Positions 32,784 through 40,881 of a stretch of 63,586 nt of DNA are shown here, piece after piece. The position numbers and the translations under genes are program-made. The DNA is from Roseiflexus sp. GTDB lineage: Bacteria; Chloroflexota; Chloroflexia; Chloroflexales; Roseiflexaceae. Every line of letters starts with the position of its first letter. The stretch's first letter is position 1. The notes beneath the pieces were generated by a model that had not been told where the DNA came from, did not search any database, and worked only from the letters and a program-made list of their open reading frames with translations. Location of the stretch: assembly GCA_025062325.1 (NCBI GenBank), contig JANXAL010000105.1, forward strand, positions 1 to 63,586, given 5' to 3'.

Positions 32784-34175
32784 TTACTTCTCCAACTCAA
32801 GGGTCACCGGCACGGTGATGACCTGACCGGCGCGGCGGAACTGGAACCACGCCTGGTAGACGCCAGGGCGCGGGAAGTTGTGCACGAAGCGCAGTTCCGG
32901 TCCATAACGCAGCGTACTGCCGGGAGCGGCGACCGGAGCGGCAGCATGAATGTGGCTGAACAGCGCCTCGTCAACATGCCGCATCATCAGGTGCCCGCCC
33001 ATCCCCAGCCAGGGTTCCAGATCACGCACTGGTCCGTTTGCATCGCTCACGATCACCGAGAGGGTCGTCAGCCGGCCACTGCGCAGCGGCGTGGGCTGCG
33101 CCTGTACCTCGATTGTCAGATCGCCTATCGAGCGCATCCCCAACCCAGGAGCAGGCGCCGGGGCAGCGTCGATCTGCACCTGTCCGCCGACCACAAAGCG
33201 TCCTGTGACCACTTGCAAACTGCCGCCGTGCCGCATCAATTCCACATATGCAGTATATGCACCGGGGCGATCAGGAGTAAGCGTAACAGCATACAATCCT
33301 GGCGCAATGCGGGCAGGATGCAGGTGGGCGAAGAACCCGCCGCTGTGATCAACGACAGCAAGGTGAAGCAGCGCGTCGTGGTGTGGCGAAAGATCGTCGG
33401 CAGGTAGACCGGTAGCGCCGTCGCGCAGGTCGAGGGTCATGACGAGCGGTGCACCAGCGGTAGGCGTCCGCGGCTCAGTCGCCAGCAACAGGTTGACGTG
33501 CGGCGCGCCGCCGCTGTACCTTGGAACGGCAGGAGTCGTTTCCGCCTGGAGCGGCGTGAATTGCAGCCAGGCAAGCACGGCTGACGCGACTGCTGAGGCA
33601 AAGGCGACATAGTTCAGCAACCGCAGCGCGCCGGCAAAGCCAGGACGGGCGTGGCGACCGCCAGCGCCGATAGCGGCGCCAGCCAGCAGGCTGACAACCA
33701 ACACCCCGAGCGCAACTGAGAGTGGAATGGTTGTTGGCGGCAGCGGCGGCTGAAAGACCGTCACCGGGATGCGCATGACCCCTTCGCCAGGAGCGCCGCG
33801 CGCAACGATTTCGACCTCCCAGTCGCCAGGGGCGTCGATGGCAAGACGCGTGGTGACGCTAAGTGCGCCGTTGAGACTCAAAAGCGCTGCGGGTTGTTCG
33901 GGGAACGGGCTGCCGTAGCGCGTCAGGCGCACCTCGAAGGTCTCAGGCAGCGGTTCGCCGTCGGGAACAATATCGACCAGCAGCGGACCGGGAAGCGCGG
34001 GGGGAATGGTCATCGTGACCGCCAGTTCGTAAGGACCGGCATCCATCACGATCGTTTGAACCGGACCGGCATCCCCGACGTGCGCCGAAGCGGACGGAAC
34101 AACAATCAGCGCCAGGAACGCAAGGAGCGCCCCGGCTGCAAGCCACCGTCGCGCTTGTGAACAGAAGCACAACAT
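32784..34175 (-). CDS. Histidine-rich exported membrane protein, YtkA/CopC-like domains
   Basis: About 463 residues. A signal peptide (LAFLALIVVPSASAHVG) is followed by a beta-sandwich domain, two membrane spans near residues 150-205, and a second exported region. That region holds clustered histidines: LSPHHDALLH, GGFFAHLHPARI, LMRHGG and GGHLMMRHVDEALFSHIH. The pattern suggests metal, perhaps copper, binding, but no family is certain. The start at ATG 34175 gives a standard signal peptide; no ribosome site is obvious and an upstream ATG at 34235 is possible. A small YtkA-like lipoprotein gene follows 39 bases downstream on the same strand. Confidence 0.75.
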   Translation of the reverse strand: MLCFCSQARRWLAAGALLAFLALIVVPSASAHVGDAGPVQTIVMDAGPYELAVTMTIPPALPGPLLVDIVPDGEPLPETFEVRLTRYGSPFPEQPAALLSLNGALSVTTRLAIDAPGDWEVEIVARGAPGEGVMRIPVTVFQPPLPPTTIPLSVALGVLVVSLLAGAAIGAGGRHARPGFAGALRLLNYVAFASAVASAVLAWLQFTPLQAETTPAVPRYSGGAPHVNLLLATEPRTPTAGAPLVMTLDLRDGATGLPADDLSPHHDALLHLAVVDHSGGFFAHLHPARIAPGLYAVTLTPDRPGAYTAYVELMRHGGSLQVVTGRFVVGGQVQIDAAPAPAPGLGMRSIGDLTIEVQAQPTPLRSGRLTTLSVIVSDANGPVRDLEPWLGMGGHLMMRHVDEALFSHIHAAAPVAAPGSTLRYGPELRFVHNFPRPGVYQAWFQFRRAGQVITVPVTLELEK

Positions 34176-34235
34176 AGTGCTGATATAGTACCACAGATCG
34201 ATAGCGCTCGCACACATCGACATCTCTGGGGACAC

Positions 34236-34437
34236 GGTCGCGCATTGACAGGATGTCCGGACGTCTAACGTGGTCTATGAAGGCGCATAGACTTCTGATG
34301 AATTTCATGCCGAGTCGATGGCCTTCTGTACCGACAGACCCGTGTACATCCATCACATATCCGTGTTCCGCATCGCGCCAGATGATGCCGTGATGGAACG
34401 CAGATATGCCAGATTGAGACGGATTCCTATGGATTTT
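34236..34437. repeat. Degenerate ATCCGTG/ACGGAT repeat region
   Basis: This 200-base gap contains TATCCGTGTTCCGCATC and, on the right, GATTGAGACGGATTCC and TATGGATTTTTCACG, clear relatives of the phased repeats at 32711-32752 and 39653-39872. No gene was found. Confidence 0.5.
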
Positions 34438-34962
34438 TCACGCCCGTTCTACCAGTGCTGCCACCAGTTCCCGACAGAAGGCAGGAATATCGGCGACCAC
34501 TCGTCCCCAGACCAGATTTCCATCACGAAAGGCCGCCTTGTCCACCCAGATGGCGCCAGCGTTGATCAGATCATCTTTGATGCCGGTCGAACCAGTTGCC
34601 GGACGGCCACGGACGATCCCCGCCGAGATTGCGATTGATCCGCCGTGGCAGATAATCCCGATCACTTTGCCAGCCGCATCCATTGCCCGCACCAGATCGG
34701 TCACCGCCTGATAGCGGCGCAGTTTATCCGGCGCCCAGCCGCCGGGCAGCACCAGGGCGAAAAGATCATCGGCGCGCAGTTCAGCAATCGTGGTCGTGGG
34801 TGTGATCTCCAGCCCATTCTTCCCGCGCACCGGGCGCAGATCCAGACCGGCCGCGATAACCTCAGCGCCTTCTTCCTGCAACCGCATCATTGGCACATAG
34901 AACTCGAGGTCTTCGACGCCTTCCGCCAGCAGAATCGCAATGCGCTTCCCGGACAGTCGCAT
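34438..34962 (-). CDS. DJ-1/PfpI family protein
   Basis: 174 residues of the class I glutamine amidotransferase-like DJ-1/PfpI family. It starts KRIAILLAEGVEDLEFYVPM, carries FALVLPGGWAPDKLR, and has the nucleophile elbow IGIICHGGS with C105 and H106. An acidic residue (E14 or E17) is placed to modulate the cysteine. Members include glyoxalase-, protease- and deglycase-type proteins, and the activity here is not known. It is probably cytoplasmic and linked to stress. AAGGAGA precedes the ATG at good distance. It stands alone between repeat-rich gaps. Confidence 0.9.
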   Translation of the reverse strand: MRLSGKRIAILLAEGVEDLEFYVPMMRLQEEGAEVIAAGLDLRPVRGKNGLEITPTTTIAELRADDLFALVLPGGWAPDKLRRYQAVTDLVRAMDAAGKVIGIICHGGSIAISAGIVRGRPATGSTGIKDDLINAGAIWVDKAAFRDGNLVWGRVVADIPAFCRELVAALVERA

Positions 34963-35616
34963 AGTAACGTCTCCTTTTCACTGATTGCCGTTCGTGAGCA
35001 TGCAATTGTACTGCATTTTGTAAGGAAGGGTGGGGGGGTTATTGCTGCGGGTTGATGGTTTTTGAAAAATAATTCCGCTATCTGCCCGCTCGCCCGGCGC
35101 CTGAAGTCGCGGGCTGCGGTTGCGAAGCCCGCCTGCGCGGGCTTATCTGGACGATACCAGATTATTTTCTCAAACTCCAAAAGCCCTCGCTGAGCGCGTG
35201 AAAGCCCCGGTGGATCGCCTGATCACAAGAGTTTTCTGACAACCCTCACATCGTATGAGCCACACCACGCATTTAGACGTCCCCTTCCTCAGAGGGATAG
35301 ATTTATCCGTCACGCCTTCACGTTGCATCGTCCGTTCCAGACATTGGGATGCCCGACCCCCTCTCCTGCGTGCGGGAAGGGGGCAGGGAATGAGGGGAAA
35401 ATGGGCATTGGGATGAGGAGATGTGACCGTCACCCACAGGTGCAGGGTGCGGGTGACGCTCATATGAGAAGCGCCCGTGCTTCTGGCGGCATTAGAGGGA
35501 TGCCTGCCACCAACCCAGGGCGAACGGCGTAGGGGCGCCCCCCCTTATGGGCGCCCCGATGTATCCGTCACCAATGGGTGCAGGGCAGCATGTGAGGGCA
35601 AGGCGGCGCCTTGCCC
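34963..35616. other. Repeat-rich intergenic region
   Basis: 654 bases without a convincing gene. Present are overlapping hairpins at 35108-35144 (AAGCCCGC, CTGC, GCGGGCTT, with a competing GCGGGCT upstream), an imperfect CCCCTCTCCTGCG hairpin near 35357-35385, a GTGACCGTCAC palindrome at 35423-35433, and a related CCGTCACC at 35565-35572. The G-runs and C-runs suggest accumulated mobile or REP-like sequence. Confidence 0.6.
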
Positions 35617-35829
35617 TTACGTGTTGGTTTCTCCCCGTTGATCTATCTCATCCTCTGCAAGCAACCCCAGGCTGTCGTCCGGGTGCAGGCGGTGGATGAC
35701 CAGGCGCAGTCTCCCCGGCGGCGTGCCCAGCACCTCTTGAAAAATGGCGACGGCTTCGCGCGCAAAGGCGCGTCGGCGTTCCAGCGGCAGGGGTTCTTCG
35801 GCAGCGTAGAGTACTTCGAGCAGCGGCAT
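35617..35829 (-). CDS. 4-oxalocrotonate tautomerase-family subunit with Pro1
   Basis: 70 residues, the length of a 4-OT subunit. After removal of Met the N-terminus is Pro (MPLLEVLYAAEEP), the general base of the tautomerase superfamily. The position of 4-OT Arg11 is occupied by an acidic residue, while the Arg39 region reads GRLRLVIHRL. This is the reverse of the paralogue at 38894-39106. It is the last gene of the meta-cleavage operon, 107 bases after the hydratase. It may form a mixed hexamer with that paralogue. GAAGAGG lies upstream of the ATG. Confidence 0.8.
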   Translation of the reverse strand: MPLLEVLYAAEEPLPLERRRAFAREAVAIFQEVLGTPPGRLRLVIHRLHPDDSLGLLAEDEIDQRGETNT

Positions 35830-35936
35830 TGTACATCCTCTTCTCCCGTCCTCCTTGCAATGCTCGCCTCTAAGCGTTGTCTGGTGCGCAGCAGGCGTTG
35901 GCTGCGACAGGCTCAGCCAACGCCGGGAGCAACGCT

Positions 35937-36740
35937 CTATACAAATCGCATGCTCAACGGCGGCTGCCCGTGGATTTCGAGCGTGAACAGGTCGCCGGGA
36001 CGCATGGGGATGGCGGGACCGAGTGAGCCGGAGAGAACGATGTCGCCTGGTTCGAGGCTGATGCCAAACGCAATCAGTTTGTTTGCCAGCCAGGCGACGG
36101 CGCGCGCCGGGTGCCCCAATGCCGCTGCGCCGATCCCCTGGACGGCGGGTTCACCGTTGTAGTGCAGCAGCATGCCCACTGTGCGCAGATCGACGTGGCG
36201 CAGGACGCGACTCCAGGGTCCCAGCGTGAACCCGCCATACGATGCGTTGTCAGCGACAGTATCAACCAGTTTGATGCGCCAGTCGGCGATGCGGCTGTCG
36301 ACGATTTCGATAGCCGCGGCGATCGCCTCGGTGGCTGCCAGCACATCGTGCAGGGTCGCCCCCGGTTCGCGCAGCGGTCGCCCGATGAGGAACGCAAGTT
36401 CCCCTTCGACGCGCGCCTGCACAAACAGGTCTGCCGGCACATCGACGCGCCCGCCAGCGAGCGGAAAGTAGCGCGATGCCCACAGGCTGCCGTAGTCCGG
36501 CTCGTTGACGCCGAGTTGTTGCTGGATGGCGCGGCTGGTCAGCCCAATCTTGCGCCCGATGACTCGATCGCCGCGCGCCAGGCGCAAGTCTGTCCAGCGC
36601 GACTGGATGGCATACGCCTGCTCGGCGGTCAGCGCCAGGCTCTCGCTCAACGGCGCTAGCGGCTGGCGCTGTTCCCAGGCATTATCGAGGCGCTGCGCCA
36701 CTGCGTCGATGTCTACCCCGCCTACTGGTTGCTCAGGCAT
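35937..36740 (-). CDS. 2-oxopent-4-enoate hydratase (MhpD/DmpE type)
   Basis: 267 residues of the fumarylacetoacetate hydrolase-related hydratase/decarboxylase family. VIGRKIGLTSRAIQQQLG, VEGELAFLIG with the paired metal-binding glutamates, and AAAIEIVDSRIADW are diagnostic. It should add water to 2-hydroxypenta-2,4-dienoate to give 4-hydroxy-2-oxovalerate, the substrate of the aldolase encoded in the same operon. The start overlaps the 3' end of the dehydrogenase gene by 19 bases, so translation is probably coupled. The decarboxylase at 38176 is its paralogue and normal complex partner. Confidence 0.88.
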   Translation of the reverse strand: MPEQPVGGVDIDAVAQRLDNAWEQRQPLAPLSESLALTAEQAYAIQSRWTDLRLARGDRVIGRKIGLTSRAIQQQLGVNEPDYGSLWASRYFPLAGGRVDVPADLFVQARVEGELAFLIGRPLREPGATLHDVLAATEAIAAAIEIVDSRIADWRIKLVDTVADNASYGGFTLGPWSRVLRHVDLRTVGMLLHYNGEPAVQGIGAAALGHPARAVAWLANKLIAFGISLEPGDIVLSGSLGPAIPMRPGDLFTLEIHGQPPLSMRFV

Positions 36741-38176
36741 ACCGTCTTCGCCTCCGTGAAAAACTCAAGGCTGTAGTGCCCGCCTTCGCGCCCGATGCCG
36801 CTCTGCTTCATCCCACCGAACGGCACGCGCAGATCGCGCACGAAGAAGTCGTTGACCCAGACGGTGCCTGCATCGATCGCGCCAGCGACCCGCACGGCGC
36901 GCCCCAGGTTGCGCGTCTGCACGACCGCCGAGAGACCATAGGCAACGCCGTTGGCAATCGCGATCGCTTCGTCCTCGCCGTCGAATGGCGCAACCGTAAC
37001 GACCGGACCGAAGATCTCCTCCTGGCAGACGCGATCCTGCGGTTGCACGCCGACAATGATCGTCGGGTTGAGGAAATTGCCGCGATCAAACGGCGCCGGG
37101 AGGTTGGGCTGATCGCCGCCGAGGACGATTTCCGCCTGCGTGCCGCGCGCAATGTCGATGTAACTGCGCACGCGCTGCAGATGCTCCGGGGCAATCAATG
37201 CGCCCACAGTCGTCTCCGGGTCCATCGGGTCGCCGACGCGCAACTGTTGCGTGGCAGTGATGAACCGCTGCAGGAACTCGTCGTAGATCGGGCGCTCGAC
37301 CAGCAGCCGCGGACCGGCAAGGCAGAACTCGCCCTGGTTGAAGAAGGATGAGCGCAGGCTGATCGCAACGGCGCGATCCAGGTCGGCGTCCGCAAAGATG
37401 ATATTCGCGCCTTTGCCCCCCAACTCGAACGACAGGCGCTTGAGAGTGTGCGACGCCGCGCCCATGATGATTTTGCCGGTTGTGCTCTCGCCGGTGAACG
37501 AAATCAACTGCACGCCAGGGTGCTGCGTCAGCAGCGCGCCCGCCGACTCAGGACCGAATCCGTGAACGACGTTGAACACTCCTGGCGGTAGACCGGCGCT
37601 GTGCGCGATCTGTGCCAGTTTCCACGCGCCGATCGGCGTCAATTCGGCGGGTTTGAGCACGACGGTGTTACCAAAGGCGAGCGCTGGACCGATCTTCCAC
37701 GTCGCCTGGAGCATCGGGACGTTCCAGGGAGTGATCAGCGCCGCCGCGCCGACCGGCTGGCGCAGCACGTAGTTGATGTAGCCGCTGTCCATCGGGTAGG
37801 CTTCGCTGCCGTGGGTGACAGCAAAATCGGCGAAGAACTCGATGTTGGCGGCGAGACGCTGCACATATCCGGCGCGGTTCTCGCGGATCGGTCTGCCGAC
37901 ATCCCAGGTCTCGATCTGTTCGAGTTCTTCGGTGTGCGCGCGAATCGCATCGGCGAACGCCTTCAGCACCCGCCGCCGCTCGGCGGCACCGGCGCGCCCC
38001 CACGTGGCGAAGGCGCGCATTGCCGCCTGCACCGCCGCATCGACCTCGTCTGCGCGACCCTCCGGCGCCGTGCCGATGACTTCATTCGTCGCCGGGTAGA
38101 AAATCTCGAAGCGGCGCGTTCCTTCGACAAATGCGCCGTCAATGTAGTGTTGCACATGAAATGAAGGAGTCCGCAT
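36722..38176 (-). CDS. 2-hydroxymuconic semialdehyde dehydrogenase
   Basis: 484 residues of the aldehyde dehydrogenase superfamily. The catalytic base is E251 in SFELGGKGANIIF, the nucleophile is C285 in FNQGEFCLAGPR, and the oxyanion Asn is in ITPWNVP. It should oxidise the ring-cleavage product 2-hydroxymuconic semialdehyde to 2-hydroxymuconate with NAD+, the dehydrogenase branch of the meta pathway. The substrate is inferred from the operon. It overlaps the neighbouring genes on both sides (one base with the decarboxylase stop, 19 with the hydratase start). Confidence 0.9.
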   Translation of the reverse strand: MRTPSFHVQHYIDGAFVEGTRRFEIFYPATNEVIGTAPEGRADEVDAAVQAAMRAFATWGRAGAAERRRVLKAFADAIRAHTEELEQIETWDVGRPIRENRAGYVQRLAANIEFFADFAVTHGSEAYPMDSGYINYVLRQPVGAAALITPWNVPMLQATWKIGPALAFGNTVVLKPAELTPIGAWKLAQIAHSAGLPPGVFNVVHGFGPESAGALLTQHPGVQLISFTGESTTGKIIMGAASHTLKRLSFELGGKGANIIFADADLDRAVAISLRSSFFNQGEFCLAGPRLLVERPIYDEFLQRFITATQQLRVGDPMDPETTVGALIAPEHLQRVRSYIDIARGTQAEIVLGGDQPNLPAPFDRGNFLNPTIIVGVQPQDRVCQEEIFGPVVTVAPFDGEDEAIAIANGVAYGLSAVVQTRNLGRAVRVAGAIDAGTVWVNDFFVRDLRVPFGGMKQSGIGREGGHYSLEFFTEAKTVCLSNQ

Positions 38177-38910
38177 CAGTCATTCTCCAATCGCACAATC
38201 AGGCGGTCTTCACCCGGTCCAATCACCTCCAGCACTCCTGACTCGGCTGGCGTCGCCGCTGCCGGTGAGCCGAAGAAGATGACCTGACCCGCGCGCAACC
38301 CGCCGGTCATAGTTGCCAGCCAGCCCAGGCGCTCGTACAGGTTGCCAAGGGTGCGCAGGTCTCCCTCGGCGCGCAGCGCGCCGTTGAGGTAGAGGCGCAG
38401 CATGCCGTCAGGCGGGTGATCGAGCATGCGCGCGCCGAGCAAAAACCCGCCGCCGGAACTGTTGTCGGCGACGACTTCGGCAGCGCTGAAGCGGTACCCG
38501 TCCCAGACACTGTCCAGCACATCGACGCCGAGAAACCATCCGCCAACCGCTGCCGCCGCCGCGCCGGGAGCGGCGCCCGGCGCCAGCGGCGCGCACAGAA
38601 TCGCGGCGAGTTCCGGCTCGACCCGCGGCTGAATGAACCGGCTGAGCCGCACCGGGCTTTCCAGCATCATGCTGGAGAAGATGCGCCCGTAAACCGGCTC
38701 ACTGATTCCCATCTGCTGTTGCTTTGCCGGGCTGAGCAACCCCAGTTTGTACCCTTTGATCGGCTGCCCTTCGCCCAGCGCCGCCTGAATAGCATACGCC
38801 TCCGCCAGCGTCACCTGGCGCGCGCTGCCGCGGCTGGCAACCGTGCGGCGACCTGCGCGCGCCTGGCGGATCTCTTCCAGTAATGCCAGCGCATCAGCGC
38901 TCAGTTCCAT
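38176..38910 (-). CDS. 4-oxalocrotonate decarboxylase (DmpH type)
   Basis: 244 residues, same family as the hydratase at 35937 but with decarboxylase-type features: PIKGYKLGLLSPAKQQQMG, RFIQPRVEPELAAILC and GVDVLDSVWDGYRF. It should release CO2 from 2-oxo-3-hexenedioate to give 2-hydroxypenta-2,4-dienoate, which the paired hydratase then uses. The start ATG 38910 (MELSADALALLEEI) lies inside the end of the tautomerase-like gene, 17 bases of overlap. The stop codon overlaps the ATG of the dehydrogenase gene by one base. Confidence 0.88.
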   Translation of the reverse strand: MELSADALALLEEIRQARAGRRTVASRGSARQVTLAEAYAIQAALGEGQPIKGYKLGLLSPAKQQQMGISEPVYGRIFSSMMLESPVRLSRFIQPRVEPELAAILCAPLAPGAAPGAAAAAVGGWFLGVDVLDSVWDGYRFSAAEVVADNSSGGGFLLGARMLDHPPDGMLRLYLNGALRAEGDLRTLGNLYERLGWLATMTGGLRAGQVIFFGSPAAATPAESGVLEVIGPGEDRLIVRLEND

Positions 38911-39106
38911 GACTCGTTCCTTCACGCTCTGCCAGTGACCGTCCCCCGACACCCCAGTGGGTCTTGGGAATTTCATAGATCACTAGGCGAACCTCTTCCA
39001 GCGGCAGATCGAAGTGACGCGCGGCGCATTCCGACAGGCGGCGCATCAGCGTGGCGCGCTGTTCGTCCGTGCGCCCTTCAACCATGGTGACCCGTAATAC
39101 CAGCAT
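38894..39106 (-). CDS. 4-oxalocrotonate tautomerase-like subunit lacking Pro1
   Basis: 70 residues, closely matching 4-OT: VTMVEGRTDEQRATLMRRL, EEVRLVIYEIPKTHWGVGG. With 4-OT numbering shifted by one, R12 matches Arg11, R40 matches Arg39, and W51 sits at Phe50. However residue 2 is Leu, not Pro, so the catalytic N-terminal proline is missing. No alternative start supplies it. By itself it should not be an active tautomerase. A second small subunit with Pro1 is encoded at 35617. The gene lies 12 bases after the flavin reductase gene and overlaps the decarboxylase start. Confidence 0.85.
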   Translation of the reverse strand: MLVLRVTMVEGRTDEQRATLMRRLSECAARHFDLPLEEVRLVIYEIPKTHWGVGGRSLAEREGTSHGTER

Positions 39107-39118
39107 GGCACGCTCTTT

Positions 39119-39640
39119 CTACCAGAGATACCAGAACGGACCTTCCGCACCAGCATCGCTGACCGTCTCCATCCGACCGTACTTGCCAGCAAAGAAGAGC
39201 AGCGGCGGTCCGTCGCGGCTGGCAAGGTATTCGACCTGCCCGATGTACAGCGTGTGGTCGCCTGCCGGGTGCGCATCGACTACCCGCGCAACAACGTGCG
39301 CCAGCGCATTGTCGATCAGCGGCACGCCGTGCTGCCAGACGAACGGGATGTGCAGCCCCTCGATCGGACGACCGGCAAAATGACGACTGAGCGCCTCCTG
39401 GTCGTCCGCCAGCACGCTCACGCCATAGCAGCGCCCCGGCGCCAGCAGCGCGTGCAGGCGTGCGCGCGTGGCGACCGATACCAGCACCAGCGGCGGATCG
39501 AGCGACACCGACAGAAACGAGTTCGCTGTCATGCCGTGCGACTGCCCTTCGTGGCAGGTGGTCACAATGGTGACGCCGGTGGCGAATTTGCCCATCGTCG
39601 TGCGGAACTGGCGCGAGTCGAGTTGTGCGGTCATGATCAT
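39119..39640 (-). CDS. hpaC: Flavin reductase, monooxygenase small component (HpaC type)
   Basis: 173 residues of the flavin reductase-like domain family (HpaC/PheA2). RQFRTTMGKFATGVTIVTT opens it, followed by GMTANSFLSVSLDPPLVLVS, FAGRPIEGLHIPFVW, and HTLYIGQVEYLASRDGPPL. It should reduce FAD or FMN with NADH and hand free reduced flavin to the HpaB-type oxygenase at 43795. The ATG at 39640 has CTGGAGA at the right distance; ATG 39634 is a close alternative. Upstream in-frame codons lie in the tandem ACGGAT repeat and are not coding. Confidence 0.9.
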   Translation of the reverse strand: MIMTAQLDSRQFRTTMGKFATGVTIVTTCHEGQSHGMTANSFLSVSLDPPLVLVSVATRARLHALLAPGRCYGVSVLADDQEALSRHFAGRPIEGLHIPFVWQHGVPLIDNALAHVVARVVDAHPAGDHTLYIGQVEYLASRDGPPLLFFAGKYGRMETVSDAGAEGPFWYLW

Positions 39641-39652
39641 CGTCTCCAGTTG

Positions 39653-39872
39653 TGAATAGGACACGGATTTACACGGGTGCGACGGGTTGGCACGGATTTG
39701 TTTATGATCATTCATCCGTGTACATCCGTCTCGATCCGTGAAGATCCGTGTGCTATATCGGGCATGATTTTGAATAGGACACGGATTGGCGCGGGTGCGA
39801 CGGATCGGCGCGGATTTGTTTATCATCATCTATCCGTGCGCATCCGTCTCGATCCGTGAAAATCCGTGTGCT
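39653..39872. repeat. Two tandem 118-base copies of an ACGGAT/ATCCGTG palindromic element
   Basis: Copy 1 starts at 39653 and copy 2 at 39771, each with TGAATAGGACACGGATT. Each has several ACGGAT-type units on the left, an AT-rich centre (GATTTGTTTATSATCATYYA), and ATCCGTG units on the right, so each can fold on itself. The block splits the operon between the aldolase and flavin reductase genes. Confidence 0.85.
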
Positions 39873-39873
39873 A

Positions 39874-40881
39874 TCACCCACCTCGTTTGCGCACCAGTTC
39901 GAGCGCCACGTCCAATATCCAGTCCTCCTGCCCGGCGACCGTCTGGCGTCGCCCCAGTTCGATCAGAATGGCGCGCGGATCGACGCCCAGTTGCTCACCC
40001 ACCCGTTTGGCGTGCAGCAGAAACGTCGAGTAGACCCCCGCATACCCGATGGTGATGGCATCGCGGTCGGGGAAGGGCTGGAAAGGCATGATCGGCGCCA
40101 CCACATACTCGGCAGCGTCCATCAGCGCCAGCACGTCCAGCCCCGGATTGATCCCCAGCCGGTCGAGCACCGCCGCCAGCAGCTCAGTGGCGGCATTGCC
40201 CGCGCCGGCGCCCAACCCCCGGAGACATCCATCGATCTGGTCGGCGCCCGCCTCGAGCGCCGCCAGCGTATTGCCGATCCCCAGCCCCAGGTTGTTGTGG
40301 GCGTGGAAGCCGACCTGCACCCGCAGCGCGGCTTTGAGCGCCCGCACTCGCGCCGCCGCGTCGTGCGGCAGCATCGCACCCGCCGAATCGACCACGTAGA
40401 CGCAGTCGGCGCCATACGACTCCATCAGGGCTGCCTGCTCCGCCAGAAATTCTGGAGGTCTCATATGAGACATCATGAGGAAGCCGACGGTTTCCAGCCC
40501 CATATCCTTTGCCATCTTGAAATGTTCTTCGCTGATGTCCGCTTCGGTGCACTGGGTGGCGATCCGCAGCACCTGCACGCCGCGTTCGACGGCGGCTTTC
40601 AACTCGCGGCGCGTCCCAATGCCGGGGAGGAGCAGCGCCGCAATCCGCGCCCGTTCCGCTGCCGCGCGCGCCTCGGCGATCAGGTCAAGCTCAGGCGTGA
40701 GCGAAAAGCCGTACTGCAACGACGATCCTGCCAGCCCATCGCCATGCGTCACCTCGATCACCGGCACGCCAGCGCGATCCAGCGCGGTCACGATGTCGCG
40801 CACGTGCTGACGGGTGAACGTGTGCCGCATAGCGTGCGATCCATCACGCAGGGTCGTATCGGTCAGACGGGGCGCTTTCAT
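39874..40881 (-). CDS. dmpG: 4-hydroxy-2-oxovalerate aldolase
   Basis: 335 residues of the DmpG/MhpE class II aldolase family. The N-terminus is [17 protein letters not shown] with the catalytic Arg and metal ligands, and [14 protein letters not shown] gives the HxH metal site. It splits 4-hydroxy-2-oxovalerate to pyruvate and acetaldehyde, passing acetaldehyde through a channel to its partner dehydrogenase. The ATG at 40881 overlaps the stop of the acetaldehyde dehydrogenase gene as ATGA, and GGAGG lies just upstream. The C-terminus has the extra helical domain that contacts the dehydrogenase. Confidence 0.95.
   Translation of the reverse strand: MKAPRLTDTTLRDGSHAMRHTFTRQHVRDIVTALDRAGVPVIEVTHGDGLAGSSLQYGFSLTPELDLIAEARAAAERARIAALLLPGIGTRRELKAAVERGVQVLRIATQCTEADISEEHFKMAKDMGLETVGFLMMSHMRPPEFLAEQAALMESYGADCVYVVDSAGAMLPHDAAARVRALKAALRVQVGFHAHNNLGLGIGNTLAALEAGADQIDGCLRGLGAGAGNAATELLAAVLDRLGINPGLDVLALMDAAEYVVAPIMPFQPFPDRDAITIGYAGVYSTFLLHAKRVGEQLGVDPRAILIELGRRQTVAGQEDWILDVALELVRKRGG

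Noticed and set aside
38894-39106. Sequence or start-site error explaining the missing Pro1
   Set aside because: No in-frame alternative start gives Pro after Met, and alignment to 4-OT begins exactly at this Met, so the Leu appears real.
39653-39872. Tandem ATCCGTG block considered as CRISPR
   Set aside because: Only two 118-base copies, no unique spacers between short identical repeats and no cas genes nearby.
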